Assembly: GCA_945860595.1 (NCBI GenBank)
Contig: CAMAQV010000023.1
Location: 1 to 45,971 of the forward strand
DNA length: 45,971 nucleotides
Direction of reading: 5' to 3'
From: Comamonas sp. lk
GTDB taxonomy: Bacteria > Pseudomonadota > Gammaproteobacteria > Burkholderiales > Burkholderiaceae_C
The notes beneath the pieces are model-generated. The model was not told the DNA's origin. It did no database searches and saw nothing but the letters and a program-made list of their open reading frames with translations. Each line of letters opens with the position of its first letter. Positions within the stretch are counted from its first letter, which is position 1. Position numbers and translations under genes: made by a program. Positions 15,463-23,305 of this stretch are shown piece by piece.

Positions 15463-16746
15463 ATGTTCAGCACTCCACTCCCCAGCCTCTCCCCCCTGCC
15501 AAACCCCGCCAGCGCCATGGACGAATTGCATTTCGCGCCGCGCCTGTTGATGGGCCCCGGCCCCATCAACGCCGACCCCCGGGTGCTCAAGGCCATGTCC
15601 TCGCAACTACTGGGACAGTTTGACCCCCAGTTCCGCCGCATGATGCGCGAAACCATGACGCTCTACCGTGCGTTTTTCGAAACCCAAAAGGACTGGACGC
15701 TGGTGCTGGATGGCACGGCACGCTCGGCCATCGAGATGGTCATGCTCTCAGCCATCGAGCCCGGCGACAAAGTGCTGGTCTGCAGCTTCGGCCGCTTCGG
15801 CCAACTACTCAACGAAATCGCCCAACGCTGCGGCGCCAACGTCCACGTGGTGCAAGCGCCATGGGGCACGGTGTTTGATCTGGCGCAAATTGAAGCGGCA
15901 CTTCAATCGTTCTCGCCCAAGCTGGTAGCCGTCTGCCAGGGCGACACCTCCACCACCATGTTGCAACCGCTGGACGGCCTGGGCGCTTTGTGCCACCGCT
16001 ACAGCGCGATGCTGCAGGTTGACGCGACCGCATCCTGCGGCGGCACACCCCTGCCGGTGGACGCCTGGGCCATCGACGCGGTGACCGCTGGTTTGCAAAA
16101 GTGCCTGGCCGGGCCCTCGGGCGCAGCGCCCATCACCTTGTCGGACGACATGGCGCGCACCATTTACCGCCGCCGCCACATTGAAGATGGCTTGCAGCCC
16201 GCAGGCTACGTGCCCGGTGCGGGCAAGCGCATCGCATCCAACTACATGGACATGGCGATGATCATGGACTACTGGAGCGACGCCGGCCTGAACCACCACA
16301 CCGAAGCCACCACCATGCTCTACGGCGCGCGCGAATGCGCCCGCATTTTTGTGCAAGAGGGCCTGCCCCAAGCCTACGCCCGCCACGCCGCCGCATCGCG
16401 CGCCGTAGTTGCAGGAGTACAGGGCATGAACCTCAAGCCCTACGGCGACATCCACAACAAAATGCCCAACGTAACCGGTGTGTACATCCCCGATGGCATC
16501 AACGGCGACAAGCTGCGCGCCGCTTTGCTGGGCGACTTCAACATCGAAATCGGCACCAGCTTCGGCCCCTTGGCGGGCAAGGTCTGGCGCATAGGCGCCA
16601 TGGGATACAACGCCCGCCTTGACTGCGTGCTGCAAACCCTGGGCGCGTTGGAAATCGTCCTCGCCGCCGAAGGCCATCGTTTCACGCGCGGGGCGGGCGT
16701 GGATGCGGCTTATCAGGCTTATAAGGGCGCGACTCAAGGCGTTTAG
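15463..16746 (+). CDS. PLP-dependent (S)-ureidoglycine-glyoxylate aminotransferase-like (PucG/HpxJ family)
   Basis: 427 residues from ATG 15463, or 409 from ATG 15517. The longer form adds a Pro/Ser-rich extension before the conserved ELHFAPRLLMGPGPINADPR start, so 15517 may be the true start; neither has a clear ribosome-binding site. This is class V fold-type I aminotransferase of the alanine-glyoxylate group. The PLP lysine is in GLQKCLAGPSG, and the conserved DATASCGGTPLPVDAW precedes it. The PucG type moves the amino group of ureidoglycine to glyoxylate, giving oxalurate and glycine. Being divergent from an oxalurate-phosphorolysing operon makes this activity much more likely than serine- or alanine-glyoxylate transamination. 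Confidence 0.8.
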   Translation: MFSTPLPSLSPLPNPASAMDELHFAPRLLMGPGPINADPRVLKAMSSQLLGQFDPQFRRMMRETMTLYRAFFETQKDWTLVLDGTARSAIEMVMLSAIEPGDKVLVCSFGRFGQLLNEIAQRCGANVHVVQAPWGTVFDLAQIEAALQSFSPKLVAVCQGDTSTTMLQPLDGLGALCHRYSAMLQVDATASCGGTPLPVDAWAIDAVTAGLQKCLAGPSGAAPITLSDDMARTIYRRRHIEDGLQPAGYVPGAGKRIASNYMDMAMIMDYWSDAGLNHHTEATTMLYGARECARIFVQEGLPQAYARHAAASRAVVAGVQGMNLKPYGDIHNKMPNVTGVYIPDGINGDKLRAALLGDFNIEIGTSFGPLAGKVWRIGAMGYNARLDCVLQTLGALEIVLAAEGHRFTRGAGVDAAYQAYKGATQGV

Positions 16747-16949
16747 TGAATCACCCCTCTGGGGAGCGCATGGACAGTGGTCAGACCGCTATCACCTACG
16801 TTTTAGTTTTGACGGATTGGTATAGATGACCACCACTTTTGAGGCTACGCCTGTTTTGGCGATTGATCATTCTTACTTCGAACTTTGCCGATAAGGCCAT
16901 TAGTCCTGATTAGCCTAAGCACACCGCACCGAATTTTGCGTCTTGGGGT
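16747..16949. other. 203-nt intergenic region with little structure
   Basis: Between the aminotransferase and hepT stop codons. It is AT-richer than the flanks, holds a 9-bp dyad GGTCAGACC (16779-16787) and a 22-codon open frame (16826-16894). No intrinsic terminator with a T-run is visible for either convergent unit. Confidence 0.5.
16826..16894 (+). CDS. Very short open frame, 22 codons, doubtful
   Basis: ATG at 16826 to TAA at 16894 encodes a 22-residue peptide starting MTTTFEATPVLAI. There is no Shine-Dalgarno sequence. I recognise no family. It may be chance or the remnant of a degraded gene; it is listed only because it is the only start-to-stop frame in this AT-rich gap. Confidence 0.15.
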   Translation: MTTTFEATPVLAIDHSYFELCR

Positions 16950-17303
16950 CTAAGCAGCCAACTTGACATCCCGCAGCGCAATCAGCAGTCCAGGGATATC
17001 GTCCCGAACAATGCTCCAAAGCACATCGTCATCAATACCGGCATAGCCATGGATAAGTTGATTACGAGTGGCAATCATCGTGCGCCAAGGGATAACGGCA
17101 TTGGCCTGACGGACAGACAACGGCACATGCCTTGCGGCCTCACCAATCAGCTCAATATTCCGCACAGTGGCGTCATAGCGCATGGGATCTACAGAGAATT
17201 CTTCGCGACGGATTCCGACATTGAAGCTTTGAATGCGTTCGCAAAATCCAACCATGTCGGCAATATAAAATCGCCATTCACGAGCCGCCGAATCGTTAGA
17301 CAT
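16950..17303 (-). CDS. HepT-like HEPN ribonuclease toxin (DUF86)
   Basis: 117 residues from ATG at 17303; the frame extends further upstream, but that part overlaps the antitoxin and is unrelated. The HEPN active-site motif RX4HXY is present as R80-N-Q-L-I-H85-G-Y87, followed by AGIDDDVLW as in HepT proteins, which are RNases. The gene overlaps the nucleotidyltransferase gene mntA by 8 nt on the same strand, the standard MntA-HepT arrangement. The tyrosine of the motif is the AMPylation target of the MntA antitoxin in characterised systems. Confidence 0.88.
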   Translation of the reverse strand: MSNDSAAREWRFYIADMVGFCERIQSFNVGIRREEFSVDPMRYDATVRNIELIGEAARHVPLSVRQANAVIPWRTMIATRNQLIHGYAGIDDDVLWSIVRDDIPGLLIALRDVKLAA

Positions 17304-17586
17304 GGATCGCGTCGCGCGCAACGTAAGGGCGCAATTCCTCGCGAAGCGCCTTGTCGGTGACCAGATCGACTGGGCATTGCAAGACGTCTTCCAGGTAAAA
17401 CCGCGCACCGAAATACTGCTTGGATGTAGCCGCCGTGGTAAACGAAATCAAAATATCCACATCGCTGCCGTCATGGGCTTGCCCACGCGCAGTCGAGCCA
17501 AAGAGCGCCAGACTGCTCACGCCAAATTGGCGGGCGAGTTGCGGCTTGTGCGTGGCCAGCAGGGTTAATGCAGTTTGACGGTCCAT
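17296..17586 (-). CDS. MntA-like minimal nucleotidyltransferase antitoxin
   Basis: 96 residues, the usual size. The nucleotidyltransferase motif GSX10DXD is seen as G30-S31...D42-V-D44 within FGSTARGQAHDGSDVDIL. Characterised MntA proteins neutralise HepT by transferring AMP groups to its active-site tyrosine. The start codon lies only 9 nt after the stop of the aldolase gene dgoA on the same strand, so this toxin-antitoxin pair may be read as the tail of the long sugar-acid operon. Confidence 0.88.
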   Translation of the reverse strand: MDRQTALTLLATHKPQLARQFGVSSLALFGSTARGQAHDGSDVDILISFTTAATSKQYFGARFYLEDVLQCPVDLVTDKALREELRPYVARDAIHV

Positions 17587-17595
17587 CGTCGTAGT

Positions 17596-18246
17596 TTACG
17601 GGAGCGGCTTTGTACTCCCCCGCCCCCAAGCCCCCACATATTCCAGCGCCTTCACACGCACCGCTTCCGCGTCCGCGCCCGGCGCGTACAACTGGCTGCC
17701 AATTCCAAAACCCGTAGCCCCCGCTGCGACCCAGCCCGCCATGCTGCTCGGCGTGATACCGCCGACCGGCCAGAGTTCGGTGCCAGATGGCAGCACCGAG
17801 GCCAGGGCTTTGAGGCCACCCGGACCCAACACGTCAACGGGAAAAAGTTTGAGCGCATGGGCACCGGCTTGCAGGGCGGTGAATGCTTCGGTGGGGGTGA
17901 TGACGCCGGGCGCGACCAGCATCCCTAAGCGCACGGCGTGTGCGATCAGGCGTGCATCGCAATGGGGCGAGACCATCAGGCGGCCACCGGCTGCGTACAC
18001 GTCGTCCACGTCTTGCAGCGTGCACATGGTGCCGCCGCCGATCAGCACATCAGCGGGCAGCGTTTTGACCAGCGTCTCAATACAGGCCAGCGCACCGGGC
18101 CGGTTCAGCGGGACTTCCAGCGCGCGAAAGCCGCAGGCAACCAGGGTCTGGCCGATGTGGGCGGCGTGCTGCGGGTCGAGCCCGCGCAAGATGGCGATAA
18201 GCGGCATAGGGCGCAGCGCGTGCAGCAGGGAGTGCGTGGTGGTCAT
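17596..18246 (-). CDS. dgoA: 2-dehydro-3-deoxy-6-phosphogalactonate aldolase (KDPG/KDPGal aldolase family)
   Basis: 216 residues, class I aldolase of the Eda/DgoA family that splits the 6-phospho-2-keto-3-deoxy acid to pyruvate and glyceraldehyde 3-phosphate. Visible motifs are MPLIAILRGLDP at the N-terminus, LEVPLNRP with the catalytic Glu, LIGGGTMCTLQDV, and the Schiff-base lysine in ALKLFPVDVLGP. The Asn-containing VPLN and the LFPVD variant favour the galactonate (DgoA) branch over standard Eda. It overlaps dgoK by 4 nt and is the last metabolic gene of the operon that starts at 31397. Confidence 0.88.
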   Translation of the reverse strand: MTTTHSLLHALRPMPLIAILRGLDPQHAAHIGQTLVACGFRALEVPLNRPGALACIETLVKTLPADVLIGGGTMCTLQDVDDVYAAGGRLMVSPHCDARLIAHAVRLGMLVAPGVITPTEAFTALQAGAHALKLFPVDVLGPGGLKALASVLPSGTELWPVGGITPSSMAGWVAAGATGFGIGSQLYAPGADAEAVRVKALEYVGAWGRGSTKPLP

Positions 18247-19190
18247 GGTGTGCCCAGTGAAGTTTGGAAATGCGCCAGCGCGCGCACATAGGCGCGCTGC
18301 GCGTCGAGGACTTCAAAGCGCATCTGCAAGGGCGCGGCAGCGGCCAGGTAATGCTGCGCCAGCGCGGGGGTGCCGATGAGGCAGATGGACTGCGCGCCCG
18401 CTGCGCCATTGCTATGGCGCAGCACGTCGTGCAGTTCGGCTCCGATCAATAGGCCGCTCAAGTAGGCGCGTGCGTGTGCGGCGGGCATGTCGCCACACAC
18501 CACCCGCGCGCGCACGCCAAAGAGTTGCTGGCCCAAAGCGCCATGCTGCGCTGATTCCAGGCCGTCCTGAAAAGCGCCATCGTCCCAGGGCGCAGCCTCG
18601 GTGCCAGCGGCAGCAGCCAGGGTTCCGTGTCGACCCAGCAGGTCAAACAGTTCGCCGGTCATATAGGTGCGCAGCGCGACCACGCGCCCGGCGTGGAGTT
18701 GCACCCATTTGCTGTGCGTTCCGGGCAGCACAAACCAGCCGTCGCCGTGGCCGAGCAGCAGCGCGCCGAGCAACTGGGTTTCTTCACCGCGCATCACATC
18801 GGGCTGGCCGTGCGCGTCGCGCAGGCAGTAGCCGGGAACGATGAGCGCGGGCGGCTGGCCCACAGCGCGGGGCACGGCGTGCAGGTGGGCGGGCAAGTCG
18901 CGCAAGGCCACATGGTCATCGAGATATGGCACAGGCACCCAACCCAGCGCACTGCCGACCATGCCGGACAAGACTACGGTTGTTGGGTGGGCTTGCAGCG
19001 CCAGCAAAGCTGCGCCCAGCGATTCGGCAAAACGGTTTTTGCAGGCCAGCGCGCCATCGGCATCCGCCTGCTGGCGCAGCAATGCGCCGCCGCTACTCAG
19101 CGCGTAGACGCGCCTCTGCGTGGTGCCCCAATCGACGCCGACCAGCGAGACGGCCTCTGGCGGCGAGGCGAGGGTATCTAGGGACTGCAC
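18243..19190 (-). CDS. dgoK: 2-dehydro-3-deoxygalactonokinase
   Basis: About 315 residues from a GTG at 19190, chosen because it lies 2 nt past the stop of the upstream DapA-family gene; the frame is open further upstream, but that part lies inside the neighbour. DgoK features are LVGVDWGTTQRRVYAL at the N-terminus (phosphate-binding loop of the actin-like ATPase fold), VVLSGMVGSALGW, VIVPGYC-like LIVPGYCLRD, and LPGTHSKWVQL near residue 155. It phosphorylates 2-keto-3-deoxy-D-galactonate at C6 for the following aldolase. The pairing with dgoA by a 4-nt overlap supports the assignment. Confidence 0.88.
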   Translation of the reverse strand: MQSLDTLASPPEAVSLVGVDWGTTQRRVYALSSGGALLRQQADADGALACKNRFAESLGAALLALQAHPTTVVLSGMVGSALGWVPVPYLDDHVALRDLPAHLHAVPRAVGQPPALIVPGYCLRDAHGQPDVMRGEETQLLGALLLGHGDGWFVLPGTHSKWVQLHAGRVVALRTYMTGELFDLLGRHGTLAAAAGTEAAPWDDGAFQDGLESAQHGALGQQLFGVRARVVCGDMPAAHARAYLSGLLIGAELHDVLRHSNGAAGAQSICLIGTPALAQHYLAAAAPLQMRFEVLDAQRAYVRALAHFQTSLGTP

Positions 19191-19192
19191 CT

Positions 19193-20122
19193 TCAGCGCC
19201 CCCAGCGCAAGACCATGGGGTCCAAGCGACGCGCCACGTCGATGAGGCCCGCGCGGGTGTCCGGGTGCATGGCCGGAAACGGATGGCGCGGCGCTTCGCA
19301 GGCGATGACGCCGCCCTCGCGCATCAAGGCCTTGGCCGCGAGCAAGCCGGTCTGGCGGTTCTCGTAATTGATCAGGGGCAGCCACTGCTGGTACAGCGCC
19401 ACTGCGCGCTCGCGGTCACCGGCGCCGTGCGCGTCGACGATGGCGCGCATGCCATCCGGGTAAGCGCCACCCGTCATAGCGCCGGTGGCACCGGCGTCCA
19501 AATCGGGCAGCAGCGTGATGCCCTCCTCGCCATCCCACGGGCCTTCGATGGCCTCGCCGCCCAAGCGGATCAGCTCGCGGATTTTGGACGCCGCACCCGC
19601 CGTCTCGATTTTGAAATACGCCACCTTGTCGATCTCTGTGGCCATGCGCGCCAGAAACGCAGCCGACAGCGTGGTGCCGCTGACCGGCGCGTCCTGGATC
19701 ATGATGGGGATGCGGATGGCGTCTGAGAGGCGGGCAAAAAATTCGTACATCGGACCCTCGCCCACGCGGATGGTTGCGCCGTGGTAGGGCGGCATCACCA
19801 TCACCATGGACGCGCCCTGCTCTTGCGCGCGCAGGCTGCGCGCGGCACACACCTGGGTGCTGAAATGGGTGGTGGTCACGATGACCGGAACCCGGCCGCG
19901 CACGTGGTCCAGCAGCGTGCGGGTCAGCAGCTCGCGCTCGGCGTCGCTGAGCACAAATTGCTCGGAAAAATTCGCCAAGATGCACAGGCCGTCGGAGCCG
20001 GCGTCGATCATGAAATCCACGCAGCGCTTCTGGCTTTCCAGGTCCAGCGCACCGCTCTCGGTGAAGGTGGTCGGGACGACGGGGAAGACGCCACGGTAGC
20101 GGGCAAGGCGCGGTTCAGCCAT
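19193..20122 (-). CDS. DapA-family lyase, possible 2-keto-3-deoxy-aldonate dehydratase/aldolase
   Basis: 309 residues, class I aldolase-type TIM barrel of the dihydrodipicolinate synthase family. The Schiff-base lysine is in KVAYFKIE near residue 168, and the N-terminal GVFPVVPTTFTESGALD is typical. The tyrosine of classical DapA (in the IMLYNVP motif) is replaced: the matching segment is IMIQDAPVSG. This is seen in L-2-keto-3-deoxyarabonate dehydratases of non-phosphorylative pentose pathways, which is my preferred reading; an aldolase for another 2-keto-3-deoxy acid is possible. It overlaps kdgK by 8 nt and lies 2 nt from dgoK. Confidence 0.75.
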   Translation of the reverse strand: MAEPRLARYRGVFPVVPTTFTESGALDLESQKRCVDFMIDAGSDGLCILANFSEQFVLSDAERELLTRTLLDHVRGRVPVIVTTTHFSTQVCAARSLRAQEQGASMVMVMPPYHGATIRVGEGPMYEFFARLSDAIRIPIMIQDAPVSGTTLSAAFLARMATEIDKVAYFKIETAGAASKIRELIRLGGEAIEGPWDGEEGITLLPDLDAGATGAMTGGAYPDGMRAIVDAHGAGDRERAVALYQQWLPLINYENRQTGLLAAKALMREGGVIACEAPRHPFPAMHPDTRAGLIDVARRLDPMVLRWGR

Positions 20123-21116
20123 GGGGAAAATCCTTGTTGTTCATGAGTTCGGCGCGCGTGGGCAGGCCGTCGGCGTCGCCGGGGAATTGCACCACCCGCG
20201 CGCCAATCGCGTTACCGCGCACACAGGCGTCTGCCAGGTCCAGCCCTTCGAGCAAGGCGCTGATCACGCCCACCGCAAAACCATCACCCGCGCCCACGGT
20301 GTCTACCACACGCGCCACCACCGGAGCGGCCAGCGTGGCGCTGCGGCCCTGCGCGTCTGCGAAGAAGGCACCTTGCGCGCCGAGCTTCACCAGCACCTGG
20401 CTGGCACCTTGGCGCAAATAGAAATCGGCAATGTCCTGAGGGTGCTGCAAGCCGGTGAGCACGCGCCCTTCGGCCAGGCCCGGCAGCACCGTGCCCCTGG
20501 CCTGCGCGGCCAGGGCGTTCACGCAGTCCACCATCTCTGCCTGCGAGGGCCACAAGCGCGGACGCAAATTGGGGTCGAAGGACACCGACGCCCCAGCGGC
20601 CCGCGCCTCGCGTGCGAGTTCAAACACCAGTTCGCGCGCCGTAGGCGACAGCGCCGGCGTGATGCCGGTCAGGTGCAGATGCCGCGCTGGGAAAACGCCA
20701 TCAGCGTGCAGGTTCCGCCAATCAACCAGACCCAGATGGCTGGCCGCCGAGCCGCGCCGGTGGTATTCGATAGCCGGGTCGCTGCCGTCCACGGTGCGAC
20801 CCTTGAGCATGAAGCCAGTGCCGTGCTGCGCGTCGGTCAGCAGGTAGCGCGCATCAATGCCTTCCGTATCCAGCGTGCGGCGGACAAAACGTCCGAAGGA
20901 GTCGTCCCCGACTTTGGACAGGTACCCGACCCGCACACCGAGGCGCGCCAGACCGGTGGCCACATTCAGTTCGGCACCTGCAGCGAATCGTTGGAAGCTA
21001 CCGACATCAGCCAGATCGCCCGGCTGCTGCGCGACAAACAAGGCCAGCGGCTCGCCCACCGTAAGCACATCGAGCACATCGAGCAACGGCTGGCTGGGGG
21101 CTGCATCCATAGCCAA
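20115..21116 (-). CDS. kdgK: PfkB-family 2-dehydro-3-deoxygluconokinase
   Basis: 333 residues (ATG 21116, with another ATG two codons later). PfkB-family sugar kinase with an N-terminal LTVGEPLALFV, AGAELNVATGLARLG and VGYLSKVGDDSFGR, and the C-terminal signature VDTVGAGDGFAVGVISALL carrying the catalytic Asp. The combination of the GAELNVA motif and IEYHRRGSAASHLG is typical of KDG kinases. It makes KDPG, which can be split by the aldolase at 17596. The operon thus encodes two different 2-keto-3-deoxy-hexonate kinases (this one and DgoK). Confidence 0.85.
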   Translation of the reverse strand: MAMDAAPSQPLLDVLDVLTVGEPLALFVAQQPGDLADVGSFQRFAAGAELNVATGLARLGVRVGYLSKVGDDSFGRFVRRTLDTEGIDARYLLTDAQHGTGFMLKGRTVDGSDPAIEYHRRGSAASHLGLVDWRNLHADGVFPARHLHLTGITPALSPTARELVFELAREARAAGASVSFDPNLRPRLWPSQAEMVDCVNALAAQARGTVLPGLAEGRVLTGLQHPQDIADFYLRQGASQVLVKLGAQGAFFADAQGRSATLAAPVVARVVDTVGAGDGFAVGVISALLEGLDLADACVRGNAIGARVVQFPGDADGLPTRAELMNNKDFPHG

Positions 21117-21122
21117 GGGGTC

Positions 21123-22277
21123 TCACACGCTGACCAAGGCGTCGCGCATGCGGCGCATGGGCAGCGCCGCGCCATGCTGCTCGGCCAGGGCGACGACCGG
21201 GGCAAAGCGCCGCTGCTTTTTCTGCGCATGGTTCTGGAAAATATCGGTCATGCGGTGGTCGAGAAAAGGGTTTTCAAAACGCTCGCGCACGCTGGCCACA
21301 TAGGCCTGCGCTTGCGTCTCCAAACCCAGCAGACCAAACACCGGCAAGGCCTCTTCGGCCCAGAAGTCTTCCAACTCGGCGCGCTGCTGGCGGTCGGCCA
21401 TAGCCTCGCGCACGGTTTGCGCAGGCGGGCGTTGCAAAGCCTGCCAACGCTCGGCCAGATAGCTGTGGCCGCCATTGAGCACAAACAGCTTCAGGCGCTC
21501 ATAGCGCACCAGCTCGTCCGTCAGCACAATGCTGGGGTGCTGGCAGGGCATGCGCAAACCGGCCTGCCGCTGAACCGCCCATAGCGCATACGGTTCGGCC
21601 ACCGCGCCCACCGGCTCCAGCGCCTGCGAAACGATGCGGTCCACCAGCGAATTGGCCCAGACGCAATGCTGCTGCAGCCACACGCCAAAGGTCTGGCTCA
21701 AGCCCCAGCGCTGCGCCAGGCGAATCAGCAACTGGCGCAACACGTCTCCGTTGTCCTGCACCAGCTCGCAGGGCAAAAGCGTCAGCGGCTCATCCGGGCG
21801 CTCCTGCCAGCGGCCATACAAGAGCACCAGCAGCTTGGCCGGAAAACTCTGCGGCACCGCGCCCTCTAAAGCCAACATGGCGGGACCGTCAGCGGCGTCC
21901 AGCGCGTAACCCGTGTCGCCCGTGTTGGAGAGAATGATTTGCGCGCCCAGCACCGCCGCGCGCACCTGCGGCCACTGCGTTGCGGCCTGCAAGGCGCCGC
22001 GTATGGCCTTGGCCTGCAGGGTTTCATCGATGTCCACGCCGCCTTGGCGGCCACGCACCCGCACCGGATATGGCTTTCCGCTTGCCAGCGCCGCCACCCG
22101 CGCCGCGCTTTGCGCGCTGGTGGTGGTTTGCACCACGGTGATACCGCCCAACGCATGGCTGCCACCGGCCTCATTGGATAGCGCCTGCGAGACAAACAAA
22201 TCGGCATGCGCCTGCAAAAAGCGGCTGGTGCCAAACTGGACAATGGGCTGCAAGGCAGGCTGCAAGATGGGCCTCAA
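21123..22277 (-). CDS. Mannitol dehydrogenase-family oxidoreductase, tagaturonate/fructuronate reductase-like (UxaB/UxuB)
   Basis: 384 residues, polyol-specific long-chain dehydrogenase. The N-terminal IVQFGTSRFLQAHADLFV matches the NAD-binding start of the family, and the catalytic K-x4-N-x2-H motif is in KLFVLNGGHSYLAE near residue 265. It is shorter than E. coli UxaB (about 480). Enzymes of this group reduce tagaturonate to altronate or fructuronate to mannonate. Since an altronate dehydratase-type gene (UxaA) lies two genes upstream in the same operon, tagaturonate to altronate is the most coherent role. It overlaps the zinc dehydrogenase gene by 4 nt. Confidence 0.78.
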   Translation of the reverse strand: MRPILQPALQPIVQFGTSRFLQAHADLFVSQALSNEAGGSHALGGITVVQTTTSAQSAARVAALASGKPYPVRVRGRQGGVDIDETLQAKAIRGALQAATQWPQVRAAVLGAQIILSNTGDTGYALDAADGPAMLALEGAVPQSFPAKLLVLLYGRWQERPDEPLTLLPCELVQDNGDVLRQLLIRLAQRWGLSQTFGVWLQQHCVWANSLVDRIVSQALEPVGAVAEPYALWAVQRQAGLRMPCQHPSIVLTDELVRYERLKLFVLNGGHSYLAERWQALQRPPAQTVREAMADRQQRAELEDFWAEEALPVFGLLGLETQAQAYVASVRERFENPFLDHRMTDIFQNHAQKKQRRFAPVVALAEQHGAALPMRRMRDALVSV

Positions 22278-23305
22278 ACTTCAATCAAGGCCTTGACCAC
22301 GCCGCGCGCCGGGTCCAGCAATTCGGCAAAGCGTCCCGGCACATCGGCCAATGCCATGCGGTGGGTGTTGAGCGCGGCGGTGGGCACCTGCCCAGCGCGG
22401 ATGGCCTGCAGCACGGTCTCGAAATCTTCGGCCGTGGCGTTGCGGCTGCCCAGCAGCGTGGTCTCGCGCTTGTGGAACTCGGGGTCGGCGAAGCTGATGG
22501 TGTCGCGCACCACCGAAATCAGCACATAGGTGCCGCCGTGGCAGACAAACTGCAAGCCGCGCTCCATGGCGCGCACATTGCCGGTGGCGTCCATCACCAC
22601 GTCAAAAAATTCGCCGTCGGTGCGCGCCGCGAGTTGGGCCTCGTCGCCCTCGCCCAGCGTCACGGTTGCTGCAACACCGAGTTCGCGGGTACAGAAATCA
22701 AGCCGGTCCTGGCGTGCGTCCAGCGCTGTCACCACCGCGCCGCGCAGACCGGCAAAAATCATCGCGGCCATACCGATAGGCCCGGCCCCCACGACCAGCA
22801 CACGCTGGCCCGCATGCAACTGCCCCCGGCGCACCGCATGCGCGCCGATAGCCAGAAATTCCAGCATCGCGGCTTGGTCCAGCGTGACGCCCTCGGCCTT
22901 GTGCACAAAGGCCTCGGGCAGCGCCAGGTATTCGCACAGCGCGCCGTCGCGGTGCACACCCAGCACCTGGATGGCGACGCAACAATTGGTCTTGCCCGCC
23001 CGGCACGCCACACAGATCCCGCAGGACAGATAGGGCATGACATACACCGGGTCACCGACGGCCAGCCGGGTGCTTCCATCGGCCTGCGCAATCTCGCCGG
23101 AGAACTCGTGGCCCATGACGCGGGGGTACTGCAAAAAAGGCTGGGTGCCACCAAAAATATGCAAATCGGTACCGCACACGCCGACCCTGCGCACCCGCAC
23201 CAGCACCTCGCCGGGCGCACACACAGGAAGCGCACGCTGCTGCGCGCGCAGCAGACCCGGCGTTTCACAAACCACGCTCAGCATGGAGGCACTGCGCTCG
23301 GGCAT
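22274..23305 (-). CDS. Zinc-dependent dehydrogenase of the LgoD/RspB type (L-galactonate or L-gulonate 5-dehydrogenase candidate)
   Basis: 343 residues from ATG 23305, which overlaps the UxaA stop by one base (TGATG); ATG 23284 is an alternative. Medium-chain zinc dehydrogenase: catalytic zinc region VGVCGTDLHIFGG and GHEFSG, structural zinc cysteines in CGICVACRAGKTNCC, and Rossmann motif VVGAGPIGMAA. The segments QPFLQYPRVMGHE, CRAGKTNCC, VLGVHRDGA and SFADPEFHKRETTLLGSRNAT recall E. coli LgoD (YjjN) and RspB from memory. LgoD oxidises L-galactonate to D-tagaturonate, which would feed the UxaB-like reductase next door. L-gulonate to fructuronate is an equally plausible reaction. Confidence 0.78.
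   Translation of the reverse strand: MPERSASMLSVVCETPGLLRAQQRALPVCAPGEVLVRVRRVGVCGTDLHIFGGTQPFLQYPRVMGHEFSGEIAQADGSTRLAVGDPVYVMPYLSCGICVACRAGKTNCCVAIQVLGVHRDGALCEYLALPEAFVHKAEGVTLDQAAMLEFLAIGAHAVRRGQLHAGQRVLVVGAGPIGMAAMIFAGLRGAVVTALDARQDRLDFCTRELGVAATVTLGEGDEAQLAARTDGEFFDVVMDATGNVRAMERGLQFVCHGGTYVLISVVRDTISFADPEFHKRETTLLGSRNATAEDFETVLQAIRAGQVPTAALNTHRMALADVPGRFAELLDPARGVVKALIEV

Noticed and set aside
20121-21584. 487-codon plus-strand frame
   Set aside because: Antisense to kdgK and the UxaB-like gene, His/Gln/Arg-rich translation, no ribosome-binding site.
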